This document shows, one piece after another, positions 1 to 6,934 of a DNA stretch of 10,753 nt. The notes under the pieces are model-generated. The model was not told the DNA's origin. It did no database searches and worked only from the letters and a program-made list of their open reading frames with translations. Both the position numbers and the translations under genes were made by a program. Numbering within the stretch: position 1 is the stretch's first letter; every line of letters begins with the position of its first letter. The stretch covers positions 1-10,753 of the forward strand of contig JBJXFY010000240.1 in the NCBI GenBank assembly GCA_046155815.1. The letters run 5' to 3'. This stretch comes from JBJXFY01 sp046155815. GTDB taxonomy: Bacteria > Verrucomicrobiota > Verrucomicrobiia > Limisphaerales > CAIMTB01.

Positions 1-789
1 CTGCGCGAGGTCACGTCACGGAACGTGATCGCCAAGCTCCCCGGCGCCGACCCGGCGCGGCGGGACGAGTTCGTGATCTTCACCGCGCACTGGGACCACC
101 TGGGCCGCGACCCGAAGCTGGACGGCGACCAGATCTACAACGGCGCGCAGGACAACGCCTCCGGCGTCGCGGGCCTGCTCGGGCTGGCGGCGGCGTTTGC
201 GCGGCTGCCCGAGCCGCCCGCGCGGAGCATCCTCTTCCTCGCCGTCACCGCCGAGGAGCAGGGCCTGCTGGGCGCCAAGTACTACGCCGAGCACCCGTTG
301 CATCCGCTCATCAGGACGCTCGCGAACCTGAACATGGACAGCCTGAACACCTTCGGCCCGCGCGCCATCGCGCCGGTCGTCGGCCACGGCCAGAGCACGC
401 TCGAGGACCTGCTGGCCACCGCCGCGAAGACGCAGGACCGCGCCGTTGTGCCCGAGCCGGACCCGGAGAAGGGCTATTACTACCGCTCGGACCACTTCGA
501 GTTCGCCAAGGTCGGCGTGCCCGCGCTCTACGTGGGCCGTGACGCGGACGACATCCGCGGCCGCGAGCCGGGCTACGGGAAACTGCGCCGCGACGAGTAC
601 ACGGCGCAGGACTACCACAAGGTGAGCGACCACGTGAAGGCCTTCTGGGACCTGCGCGGCGCGGCGGAGGACGTGCAGCTCCTCTTCCGCGTCGGCTACG
701 ACGTGGCCAGCGCCTCGACCTGGCCCGAGTGGAAGGAAGGATCGGAGTTCAAGGCCCGCCGCGTGGAGGCGCTGAAGGCGGTTAGGTAA
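1..789 (+). CDS. M28-family zinc aminopeptidase, C-terminal part (5' end outside window)
   Basis: The frame is open from base 1 to the TAA at 787-789 (262 visible residues), so the start lies upstream; the GTG at 25 is internal, because the residues before it (TSRNVIAKLPG) already belong to the typical entry into the M28 catalytic domain. The co-catalytic two-zinc signature is visible in order: AHWDH (His at visible residue 30), QDNASG (bridging Asp 51), TAEEQG (Glu 85-86), NMDSLN (Asp 113) and YRSDHF (His 165). The family removes amino acids from peptide N-termini and is normally exported. Any signal peptide or protease-associated domain would be in the missing part. It is separated by 222 bases from the next gene, so cotranscription is uncertain. 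Family assignment is strong; substrate cannot be read. Confidence 0.93.
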   Translation: MREVTSRNVIAKLPGADPARRDEFVIFTAHWDHLGRDPKLDGDQIYNGAQDNASGVAGLLGLAAAFARLPEPPARSILFLAVTAEEQGLLGAKYYAEHPLHPLIRTLANLNMDSLNTFGPRAIAPVVGHGQSTLEDLLATAAKTQDRAVVPEPDPEKGYYYRSDHFEFAKVGVPALYVGRDADDIRGREPGYGKLRRDEYTAQDYHKVSDHVKAFWDLRGAAEDVQLLFRVGYDVASASTWPEWKEGSEFKARRVEALKAVR

Positions 790-793
790 AGGC

Positions 794-820
794 GGCGGCT
801 CAAGGATCCTCGAAGCCGCC
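794..820 (+). terminator. Stem-loop just after the M28 peptidase gene, possible terminator
   Basis: GGCGGCT (794-800) is the exact reverse complement of AGCCGCC (814-820), with a 13-base loop, starting five bases after the peptidase stop codon. There is no T-run after it, so it is not a classical intrinsic terminator. It could stabilise the 3' end of the message. The position supports a role; the short stem in GC-rich DNA weakens it. Confidence 0.25.
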
Positions 821-825
821 AAGCT

Positions 826-858
826 CCGACGTACAGGCGGGCCGCAACGTTGCGTCGG
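826..858. promoter_or_regulatory. Palindromic intergenic site ahead of the Gfo/Idh/MocA gene
   Basis: CGCAACGTTGCG at 843-854 is a perfect 12-base palindrome. It lies inside a second possible stem, CCGACG (826-831) with CGTCGG (853-858); the two structures share bases and cannot form together. The 790-1011 gap holds no convincing gene. The palindrome could be an operator for a dimeric regulator of the downstream gene or part of a dispersed intergenic repeat. No promoter hexamers with good spacing were recognised. Confidence 0.25.
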
Positions 859-1011
859 GGTTTGGGAGCAGGGCTTCCGAAGTTTGCGCCGCGCCTCTCC
901 ACCTTCATGTGGACACCGTGGCGACCGGCTGGTTTCCTTCCCCGCCAGCCCGTGCCCGTGAATGCGCCTCCGCGCCTTCACGTCCAGCGGGCGCACCGAT
1001 TCCACACGACC

Positions 1012-2382
1012 ATGAAGCCCGATGCCCTCCCCATGCCGCCCGCGTCCGTGACGCGCCGCGGCTTCCTCCGCTCCTCCGCCGTCGCCGCCGGCACGCTCGC
1101 CGCCCTCGATCCCGGGCGTTTCGCCCATGGCGCCGGAGCGGATGACACCCTGAAGGTCGCCCTCGTCGGCTGCGGCGGGCGCGGCTCCGGTGCCGCCAAC
1201 CAGGCCCTCACCACCGGCGGGAGCACCCGCCTCGTGGCGATGGCCGACGCCTTCAAGGACCGCCTGGACGGGAGCCACGAGAACCTGAAGAAGCAGCACC
1301 CCGAGAAGGTGGACGTGAAGGACGACATGAAGTTCCTCGGCTTCGAGGGCTACAAGCAGGCCATCGCCGCCGCGGACGTCGTCATCCTGGCGACGCCGCC
1401 GGGCTTCCGGCCGATCCATTTCGAGGAGGCCGTGCGGCAGGGCAAGCACGTCTTCATGGAGAAGCCCGTGGCCGTGGACGCGCCGGGCGTGCGCCGCGTG
1501 CTCGCCGCCGCCGAGGAGGCCAAGCGCAAGAACCTCAAGGTCGGCGTGGGCCTCCAGCGCCACCACCAGCAGGTCTATCTCCAGACGCTCGACAAGATCT
1601 GGGGCGGCGCGCTTGGGGACGTCGTGGCCATGCGCGTGTATTGGAACGACGCCGGCGTGTGGGTGCATCCGCGCGAGAAGGTCGCGCAGATGCTCGGCCG
1701 CCAGCCCACCGAGATGGAGTTCCAGATGAAGAACTGGTATTACTTCACCTGGCTCTGCGGCGACCACATCTGCGAGCAGCACATCCACAACCTCGACGTC
1801 GGCAACTGGATCAAGCAGGGCAAGCCCATTGACCCCGCCGGCTCGGCGGACCTCGTGCATCCGGTCAAGGCGTGGGGCATGGGCGGGCGGCAGGTCCGCA
1901 CCGCGAAGGAGTACGGCGAGATCTATGACCACCACGCCGTGCAGTTCGAGTACGCCGACGGCTCGCGCATGATCTCCGAGTGCCGCCATATCCGGAACGC
2001 GTGGAGTTCCGTGTCCGAGCACGTCCACGGCACCAAGGGCTACAGCAACGTCGGCAGCGGCATCATCACCGGCGAGAACGCCTGGCGCTACCGGGCGGAC
2101 AAGCCGCGCGACGCCTACCAGCAGGAGCACGACGACCTCTTCGCCGCGATCCGCGGGAACCGGCCGTTCAACGAGGCCTTCAACGGCGCCATCAGCTCGA
2201 TGATCTCCGTCATGGGCCGCATGGCCACCTACTCGGGCGTCGAGGTCGAGTGGGACAAGGCGATCAACTCCGAGATTGACCTGATGCCCGAGCGCTTCGC
2301 GTGGGACGCCAAGCCCCGCAGCCTGCCGGGGCCGGACGGCTTCTACCCGATCCCGATGCCGGGGCAGTTCCAGGCCGTCTGA
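1012..2382 (+). CDS. Tat-exported Gfo/Idh/MocA-family oxidoreductase
   Basis: A 456-residue NAD(P)-dependent oxidoreductase of the glucose-fructose oxidoreductase / inositol dehydrogenase family, whose members act on sugars and related polyols. A twin-arginine signal (TRRGFLRSSAVAAG, residues 14-27) begins the protein, so it probably acts folded in the periplasm. The Rossmann loop VGCGGRGSG is at residues 52-60. The family EKP motif follows VFM at 150-152, and the likely catalytic stretch EQHIHNLD is at 255-262. I chose ATG 1012 because it puts the twin-arginine motif near the N-terminus; ATG 1033 would also keep it, while the frame upstream to 850 is arginine/proline-rich and unlike any family member. 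No clear Shine-Dalgarno is seen. Secreted paralogues of this type are numerous in Verrucomicrobiota and Planctomycetota. The exact substrate is unknown. Confidence 0.93.
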   Translation: MKPDALPMPPASVTRRGFLRSSAVAAGTLAALDPGRFAHGAGADDTLKVALVGCGGRGSGAANQALTTGGSTRLVAMADAFKDRLDGSHENLKKQHPEKVDVKDDMKFLGFEGYKQAIAAADVVILATPPGFRPIHFEEAVRQGKHVFMEKPVAVDAPGVRRVLAAAEEAKRKNLKVGVGLQRHHQQVYLQTLDKIWGGALGDVVAMRVYWNDAGVWVHPREKVAQMLGRQPTEMEFQMKNWYYFTWLCGDHICEQHIHNLDVGNWIKQGKPIDPAGSADLVHPVKAWGMGGRQVRTAKEYGEIYDHHAVQFEYADGSRMISECRHIRNAWSSVSEHVHGTKGYSNVGSGIITGENAWRYRADKPRDAYQQEHDDLFAAIRGNRPFNEAFNGAISSMISVMGRMATYSGVEVEWDKAINSEIDLMPERFAWDAKPRSLPGPDGFYPIPMPGQFQAV

Positions 2383-2402
2383 GCCGCGAGCAGGATGCCT
2401 TT

Positions 2403-2430
2403 CGCCGGACCGGCCGGGGCCGGTCCGGCG
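2403..2430 (+). terminator. Strong GC hairpin after the Gfo/Idh/MocA gene
   Basis: CGCCGGACCGGCC (2403-2415) is followed after two bases by its exact reverse complement (2418-2430), giving a 12-13 bp stem with a tiny loop. It begins 21 bases after the stop codon and 62 bases before clpS. There is no T-tract, so it may be a GC-type terminator or a 3' stabiliser. Its position suggests that clpS starts a new transcript. Confidence 0.5.
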
Positions 2431-2492
2431 GAATCCGCACTCAGCCCGCGCCGCCGGCTGGCGGTCCGCCGCATGGCCGCTACGGTTGCACC

Positions 2493-2801
2493 ATGCCAGT
2501 GACCATGGAGCCGCCGGGAAAGACCGGCGTGGAGATCGGGGAGCGCACGGAATCCGGCGTGGAACTTGATCCTGGCTTCCTCGTCATCGTCTGGAACGAC
2601 CCCGTCAACCTCATGGATTATGTGACCCACGTCTTCATGCAGGTCTTCCGCTGGCCGCAGGAAAGGGCCGCGAAGCACATGCTCGAAGTTCATCAAAAGG
2701 GGAGGAGCATCGTGGCCCACGAGTCCTTCGAGAAGGCCGAGGCCTACGTCCATCAACTCCACGGCTACAGCCTCCAGGCCACGCTGGAGAAGGCGGCATG
2801 A
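2493..2801 (+). CDS. clpS: ClpS, N-degron adaptor of the Clp protease
   Basis: A 102-residue adaptor that binds proteins bearing an N-terminal Leu, Phe, Tyr or Trp and hands them to the AAA+ unfoldase of the Clp protease. The core runs from FLVIVWNDPVNLMDYV (29-44) through HMLEVHQKG (62-70) to YSLQATLEKA (92-101). The N-degron pocket residues are recognisable: Asn35-Asp36, Met41, Met63 and His67. The usual NDD of the Escherichia coli protein is NDP here, and the VWNDPVNLMDYVT wording resembles actinobacterial ClpS rather than the proteobacterial form. ATG 2493 gives a normal short flexible N-terminus; ATG 2505 is an alternative. No strong Shine-Dalgarno is present. Its last codon overlaps the next gene by ATGA, implying translational coupling. 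No clpA or clpC lies in the window. Confidence 0.93.
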   Translation: MPVTMEPPGKTGVEIGERTESGVELDPGFLVIVWNDPVNLMDYVTHVFMQVFRWPQERAAKHMLEVHQKGRSIVAHESFEKAEAYVHQLHGYSLQATLEKAA

Positions 2802-3286
2802 AGTACTCCGGGCGCAAGGACGGGCTTCTGTGCTTCTCGGTGTCGCGTTCCGAGCACGAGATGCTCCGCTGGCTGTTCGGTCATTTTCCCCTCCAGGCAT
2901 CCGCCGCCCGCTCGCTCAGCCGGGGCGGCGCCGCGGCGCTCCGCGAGGCCGACGCCTGGCTCAGCGAGGCGCTGGCCGATGAGCGCCGCGCCCAGAAGTC
3001 CTGGTTGCTTGCGCGATTTGGCGAACCGCCCGCAGGCGAAGGGCCGGTGGGGCTGCAGGTCTGCCCGGAGGAGGCCGAGCGGCTCCTGCAGGCCGCCAAC
3101 GAGCTCCGCGTCGGCGCCTGGCACCACCTCGGCTCCCCGGGAAACCTCGATGACCCGGCCGGCGTCGAGACTCCGGAGCGCCTTCAGTGGCAGGCCATCA
3201 TGGAGATCGCGGGCATCGTCGAGACGGTGCTTCTGGCGGGCCTGCACGGCTGCCGGGATGGGCCTTCCGGCAAGCCGCCGGCGTAG
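2798..3286 (+). CDS. DUF2017-like protein coupled to ClpS
   Basis: A 162-residue soluble, mostly helical protein with no signal or membrane segment. Its start overlaps the clpS stop (ATGA, 2798-2801), so the two are almost certainly translated together. The segment NELRVGAWHHLGSP (101-114) followed by a C-terminal helix WQAIMEIAGIVETVLLAGL (131-149) matches the pattern I know for DUF2017, in which an N-[DE]-L-R...LG stretch precedes a final helix. In actinobacteria DUF2017 genes commonly sit directly after clpS (for example Rv1331-Rv1332 in Mycobacterium tuberculosis), so gene order supports the assignment. No biochemical role is established. Given aat 80 bases downstream, a role in N-degron recognition or Clp delivery is an inference. 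Sequence identity to the family looks low, and a lineage-specific protein remains possible. Confidence 0.6.
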   Translation: MKYSGRKDGLLCFSVSRSEHEMLRWLFGHFPLQASAARSLSRGGAAALREADAWLSEALADERRAQKSWLLARFGEPPAGEGPVGLQVCPEEAERLLQAANELRVGAWHHLGSPGNLDDPAGVETPERLQWQAIMEIAGIVETVLLAGLHGCRDGPSGKPPA

Positions 3287-3366
3287 GGGTGCGGCGTGGC
3301 AACTGCGGCCGCGGCGTAGAGTGGGGGTTGCCGCCGGCGGGGCGACGGCTCGAAACTGGTCCCGGC

Positions 3367-4029
3367 ATGGCCGCGCCGTCCGAACCCCTGTTCCCCGACC
3401 CCCGCCGGGCGCCGCGCCGTGGTCCGCAGGCCGGACTGGTGGCGGTGGGGGGCGACCTGACCGTTCCGCGGCTGCTGGCGGCCTACCGGGCCGGCGTCTT
3501 CCCGTGGAGCGCCGCGCCGGTGACGTGGTGGTCGCCGGACCCGCGCGGCGTCTTCGAACTGACCGGGGACGGCCTGCACCTTCCGCGCAGCCTCGCGCGC
3601 GTGCTGCGGCAGGTGCGGTTCACGGTGACGGTCAACCGCGAATTCCAAGCCGTGGTTGAGGGCTGCGCCCGGCAACCACGGCCGGGATCCTGGATTTCGC
3701 CAGCCTTCATCACCGCGTACAGCGCGCTGCATGCGGCCGGCCACGCCCACAGCGTCGAGGTCTGGCGCGGCGGGGCGCTGGCCGGCGGCCTGTACGGCGT
3801 GGCGGCGGGCGGGCTGTTTGCCGGCGAGTCCATGTTTCACATGGAAAGCGACGCCTCGAAGGTGGCAGTGGTGGCGACGCACCGGCACCTGCGGGAGTGC
3901 GGTTTCCGGCTCTTCGACATCCAGATGCTGACGCCAACCACGGCGGCACTGGGCGCGGTGGAGATTCCGAGGGATGAATATCTCGACCGATTGGCGGAGG
4001 CGCTGCGGGCGGAGTGCCGGTTTGCGTGA
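3367..4029 (+). CDS. aat: Leucyl/phenylalanyl-tRNA-protein transferase
   Basis: A 220-residue cytoplasmic enzyme that transfers Leu or Phe from aminoacyl-tRNA to the N-terminal Lys or Arg of a protein, creating the destabilising N-terminus read by ClpS. Diagnostic blocks are all present: GLVAVGGDLTVPRLLAAYRAGVFPW (23-47), WWSPDPR (54-60), SWISPAFITAY (108-118), LHAAGHAHSVEVW (121-133), GGLYGVAAGGLFAGESMFH (140-158) and SKVAVVATHRHL (164-175), ending with LGAVEIPRDEYLDRL (195-209). Length is normal for the family. ATG 3367 starts just before the conserved LFPDP; an upstream in-frame extension would run inside the DUF2017-like gene and is not family-like. There is no obvious Shine-Dalgarno. It is the third gene of the clpS group and the last plus-strand gene before the convergent junction. 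Confidence 0.97.
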   Translation: MAAPSEPLFPDPRRAPRRGPQAGLVAVGGDLTVPRLLAAYRAGVFPWSAAPVTWWSPDPRGVFELTGDGLHLPRSLARVLRQVRFTVTVNREFQAVVEGCARQPRPGSWISPAFITAYSALHAAGHAHSVEVWRGGALAGGLYGVAAGGLFAGESMFHMESDASKVAVVATHRHLRECGFRLFDIQMLTPTTAALGAVEIPRDEYLDRLAEALRAECRFA

Positions 4030-4257
4030 ATCCGACTGCGAGGACCGTGCCGCGGCCGAGGGGTTCGTGCCCGTGCTCCTCCGCATCCTCGAGAAGGGTC
4101 TGGCGCCTTGCGGATGGGGTCTGGGGAATCCGGCTCGCAGCGGATCTGAGATCCCGTGGTGCCCGCAGGATGCCGCGGACACCCGCAGCCGGGATGGCCG
4201 TGCGGCATGGCTCCCCCCGGTCGCCTGCTCGCGGCCGGTTACGGCCACCCGAATCGC
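4030..4257. other. Convergent intergenic region between aat and the pseudopilin gene
   Basis: This 228-base gap separates two genes that are transcribed toward each other. I see no supported gene: the open frames crossing it are continuations of off-frame reading through aat or antisense to the pseudopilin gene, and none resembles a family. It includes an inverted repeat at 4142-4154 (GGATCT-G-AGATCC), and GC-rich self-complementary stretches around 4231-4250 (GCGGCCGG...CCGGTTACGGCC-like). These could terminate transcription from either side, but no T-run is present. Confidence 0.4.
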
Positions 4258-5049
4258 TCAGTTGATCGGGATTTTGTAGAAGCACTGCCACTGTCCCTCG
4301 CTGGAGCCAAGGGACACGCGCTGCGACTTGATCCAGTCCACGTGGCCGTCCTCAAAGAGGAAGTTGCCACCGGTGGGGGCGCTGCGCGGGGCGTGGGGGT
4401 GGTTGGCGGTCCGCCAGTTCTTGCCGGCGTCCATCGTGGTCCACGTCAGCCGGCTGTCGAAGACGTTGGTCGTGCGCGGGCCGATGCCCTGCAGGCGGTC
4501 AATGAGCACCGGCGCGCCGCTGAGCGGGCCGCCGAGCTTCTTGCGGAAGTGCCATTCGCCGAGGCCCTCGCCGTTGTAGTTCCAGGAGCCGGCGATGCGG
4601 CCGGGCAGGTAGAAGTAGCCCGTGAGGATGGGCTGGAGCTCGGACGAGGCGTTGCCGAAGCGCCAGGTATCGGCCTGCCGGTGCCATTCGTCCGTGGGGC
4701 AGAAGGTGACGTGGTTCTGCGACTTCTTGTCGCGCGAGGAGGTGGGCTTGCCGGACTTGATGAGGTAGTCGCGCCAGAAGACGGCCATGTTCGTGCCCAT
4801 CCAGCTCAGGTGGAGGCCGTCACGGTTGTCGGGAAAGGCGTTGTCCGAGTCGGCGGCGTAGAGGTTGATCGCCACGCCCCACTGCTTGCTGTTGCTGGTA
4901 CACATGGCCTGTGTGGCCTTGGTCTTCGCCTTGGCCAGCGCGGGCAGGAGCATCGAGGCGAGGATGGCGATGATCGCGATGACGACGAGCAGCTCGATCA
5001 GCGTGAAGGCCGCGACGGGCCGGGCGGCGGGCAAGGGAATTGGTTTCAT
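4258..5049 (-). CDS. Type II secretion/type IV pilin-like pseudopilin with C-terminal DG motif
   Basis: A 263-residue protein with a class III prepilin leader: A14 | F15-T-L-I-E19, followed by the hydrophobic helix LLVVIAIIAILASMLLPALA (20-39). Glu19 is the conserved +5 Glu of the mature form. The residue before the cut is Ala rather than the usual Gly, which prepilin peptidases can accept. The C-terminal part contains GGNFLFEDGHVDW (227-239), typical of the large Verrucomicrobiota/Planctomycetota pseudopilin families annotated with an H-X9-DG motif, and there are Cys residues at 50, 117 and 256. After cleavage the protein would be inner-membrane anchored or assembled into a pseudopilus; its role is not established. 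It starts 7 bases after the DUF1501 stop, so it is the last gene of the minus-strand operon. Confidence 0.92.
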   Translation of the reverse strand: MKPIPLPAARPVAAFTLIELLVVIAIIAILASMLLPALAKAKTKATQAMCTSNSKQWGVAINLYAADSDNAFPDNRDGLHLSWMGTNMAVFWRDYLIKSGKPTSSRDKKSQNHVTFCPTDEWHRQADTWRFGNASSELQPILTGYFYLPGRIAGSWNYNGEGLGEWHFRKKLGGPLSGAPVLIDRLQGIGPRTTNVFDSRLTWTTMDAGKNWRTANHPHAPRSAPTGGNFLFEDGHVDWIKSQRVSLGSSEGQWQCFYKIPIN

Positions 5050-5056
5050 GGCCGGA

Positions 5057-6529
5057 TCAGGTGGCGAGGAGGGGCTTCAGGACCTCTCCATGAACATCGG
5101 TGAGTCGGCGGTCAATGCCGTTATGACGGAAGCTGAGGCGCGTGTGATCAATCCCGAGCAGGTGCAGCACCGTGGCATGCACGTCGTAGCAGTACACGGG
5201 ATGCTCGGCGACCTTGTGGCTCCATTCGTCGCTCGCGCCATACGAGACGCCGCCGCGGATGCCGCCGCCGGCCAGCCAGTTCGTGAACGCGAAGGGATTG
5301 TGGTCGCGCCCCTCGCCGCCCTGGCTGCACGGCATCCGGCCGAACTCCGTCGTCCATAGCACGATCGTGTCATCAAGCAGGCCGCGGGCCTTGAGATCCT
5401 TCAGCAGCGCGGCCACCGGGCGGTCCATGCTGCGGCCCATGAGGCCGTGGTCGCGGGCGATGTTCTCGTGGTTGTCCCAGTTGCGCCGCGGGAAGCCGTT
5501 GTCCGCGCCGCTCCACACCTGCACGAAGCGCACGTCGCGCTCCAAGAGCCGCCGCGCCACCAGGCAGCGGCGGCCCATGTCCTCCGTGACCGGATCGTCC
5601 AGGCCGTAAAGCCGGCGGGTGGCCTCGCTCTCACCGGCGAGGTCGAGCACCTCGGGTGCGCTGAGCTGGAGGCGGGCGGCCATCTCGTAGCTCGCGATGC
5701 GGGCGTCGAGGCGCGCGTCCCCGGCGCGGGTGGCGGCGTGATCGCGGTTCAGGAGCTTCAGCAGCTCCGCGCCGTCGCGTTCGGCGGCCGGCGTGACGAA
5801 CTTCGCGGATGGGGGCGGAAAGAGGTCGTGGATCGGGTTGGGCTGGCCGACGCGGATCATCGTGCCCTGGTGCTGGGCGGGCAGGAACGCGGCGCCCCAG
5901 TTGGCCGGGCCGTTCGGAGCGAAGCCACGCGCGTCGGGCAGCACGACGAACGTGGGCAGGTTCTGGTTCAGGCTGCCCAGCCCGTAGCCCACCCACGCGC
6001 CCATGCTCGGGAAGCCCGGCAGCACGAAGCCCGTCGCCTGCATGAATGTCGCCGGCCCGTGGACGTTCGACTTGCTGACCATCGAGTGGATGAACGCGAG
6101 GTCGTCCGCGCAGGAGCCGATCTCCGGCACGAGTTCGCTGACCCACTTGCCGCATTCGCCGCGCGGCCGCCAGTCCCACGGGCTCTTCATGAACGCGCCC
6201 GGCTCGCTCTGGAACAGCTCGACCTTCTCGCCCACGTCGAAGGGCCTGCCGGAGTCGCGGATCAGGCGCGGCTTGTAGTCGAAGGTGTCGCACTGGCTGG
6301 CCGCGCCGGACATGAAGAGCTGCACCACGCGCTTCGCCCGCGCGCGGTGGTGCAGGCCGCCGTTGAGGACGGGGCCGGCGGAGGCACCGGGCGCGCCGGC
6401 GAGCAGGCCCTGCCGCCCGAGCAGCCACGCGAGGGCAATGCCGCCCAGCCCCCCGCCGTGGCGCCAGAGAAAGTCACGGCGCGTTTGAACAGGAGGGACC
6501 GGAGAAACTGAAGCGGATGGCGGGTTCAT
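5057..6529 (-). CDS. DUF1501 protein (alkaline phosphatase/sulfatase-like fold), Tat-exported
   Basis: A 490-residue DUF1501 protein. A twin-arginine signal TRRDFLWRHGGG (16-27) and hydrophobic run LGGIALAWLLG (28-38) point to export. The family opening HHRARAKRVVQLFMSGAASQCDTFDYKP is at 60-87. Later conserved blocks, DNHE (352-355), WTTEFGRMP (392-400), GRDHNPFAFTNWLAGGGIRGG (407-427) and DVHATVLHLLGIDHTRL (449-465), carry the Asp/His residues that resemble alkaline-phosphatase-superfamily metal ligands. DUF1501 genes are usually paired with PSD1 cytochrome genes; their substrate is unknown. The start at 6529 overlaps the GxxExxY stop by ATGA. Residues about 6-15, just before the twin arginines, are encoded by the left copy of an inverted repeat, so this N-terminus may have been rewritten by an insertion. 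Confidence 0.95.
   Translation of the reverse strand: MNPPSASVSPVPPVQTRRDFLWRHGGGLGGIALAWLLGRQGLLAGAPGASAGPVLNGGLHHRARAKRVVQLFMSGAASQCDTFDYKPRLIRDSGRPFDVGEKVELFQSEPGAFMKSPWDWRPRGECGKWVSELVPEIGSCADDLAFIHSMVSKSNVHGPATFMQATGFVLPGFPSMGAWVGYGLGSLNQNLPTFVVLPDARGFAPNGPANWGAAFLPAQHQGTMIRVGQPNPIHDLFPPPSAKFVTPAAERDGAELLKLLNRDHAATRAGDARLDARIASYEMAARLQLSAPEVLDLAGESEATRRLYGLDDPVTEDMGRRCLVARRLLERDVRFVQVWSGADNGFPRRNWDNHENIARDHGLMGRSMDRPVAALLKDLKARGLLDDTIVLWTTEFGRMPCSQGGEGRDHNPFAFTNWLAGGGIRGGVSYGASDEWSHKVAEHPVYCYDVHATVLHLLGIDHTRLSFRHNGIDRRLTDVHGEVLKPLLAT
6485..6513 (+). repeat. Left inverted repeat bordering the GxxExxY gene
   Basis: Read on the plus strand it begins TTGAACAGGAGGGACCGGAG. Its first 14 bases (TTGAACAGGAGGGA) are identical to the minus-strand reading of 6963-6950, and similarity continues imperfectly for about 15 more bases. 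The copy lies inside the coding region for DUF1501 residues about 6-15. Two long matches in inverted orientation 450 bases apart are very unlikely by chance. Confidence 0.8.
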
Positions 6530-6927
6530 GAGTTGGCACCGGGCAGGATCAATCGGTGAACGCCATCCACCAGGCGCAGTTCGTGGAGATTGAAGAGCAG
6601 GCCGAGGGGAACGTCGAGCAGCTTCATGTAACTCAGGAGCTGCGCCTTGTGGAGCGGAAGCACCTCCTGCACCGCCTTCAATTCCAGCAGGGGGCAGTCT
6701 TCAACCAAGACATCGAAGCGAAGCGGTTCCTCAAAAGTGATGCCCTTGTACTCGATGCGGACAATCCGCTGACTGATCGTCTGCAGGCTTCGCAGTTCGA
6801 GTTTACGCAGCATGCATCGCTCGTAAATCGTTTCGATGAGCCCCGGCCCCTTGAGCCGGTGTACTTCGATGGCCCCGCCGATCACGTTGCCCGTCAACCC
6901 ATCCGCCTTCGGAAACTTCGGGTGCAT
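6526..6927 (-). CDS. GxxExxY protein, PD-(D/E)XK nuclease-like
   Basis: A 133-residue protein with the signature G29-LI-E32-TI-Y35 after the family opening VIGGAIEVHRLKGPG (15-29). A nuclease-like core follows: Asp72 (RFDVLVED), Glu82-Leu83-Lys84 (LLELKAV) and Gln96/Tyr100 (HKAQLLSYMKLL), ending GLLFNLHELRLVDGVHRLIL (109-128). All putative PD-(D/E)XK catalytic residues are kept, so it may be active, but the family has no settled function. I chose ATG 6927 rather than the TTG at 6963: the extra residues NRRERRERRH come from the repeat and are not family-like, and GGAG lies seven bases before ATG 6927. The stop overlaps the DUF1501 start (ATGA). The gene is bracketed by inverted repeats and has lower GC than its neighbours, suggesting acquisition. 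Confidence 0.92.
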   Translation of the reverse strand: MHPKFPKADGLTGNVIGGAIEVHRLKGPGLIETIYERCMLRKLELRSLQTISQRIVRIEYKGITFEEPLRFDVLVEDCPLLELKAVQEVLPLHKAQLLSYMKLLDVPLGLLFNLHELRLVDGVHRLILPGANS

Positions 6928-6934
6928 GATGTGT

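Noticed and set aside
16..2130. A 704-codon minus-strand open frame across the M28 and oxidoreductase genes
   Set aside because: It spans two genuine genes and their intergenic gap, is compositionally biased, and resembles no family; it is a GC-driven shadow.
3317..3322. TAGAGT as a -10 promoter element ahead of aat
   Set aside because: The six bases fit loosely, but no recognisable -35 element lies at the expected distance and aat can be read from the clpS transcript.
4156..5103. A plus-strand open frame opposite the pseudopilin gene, starting in the convergent gap
   Set aside because: Most of it is antisense to an unambiguous pseudopilin and its sequence is low-complexity Gly/Val/Ala/Arg.
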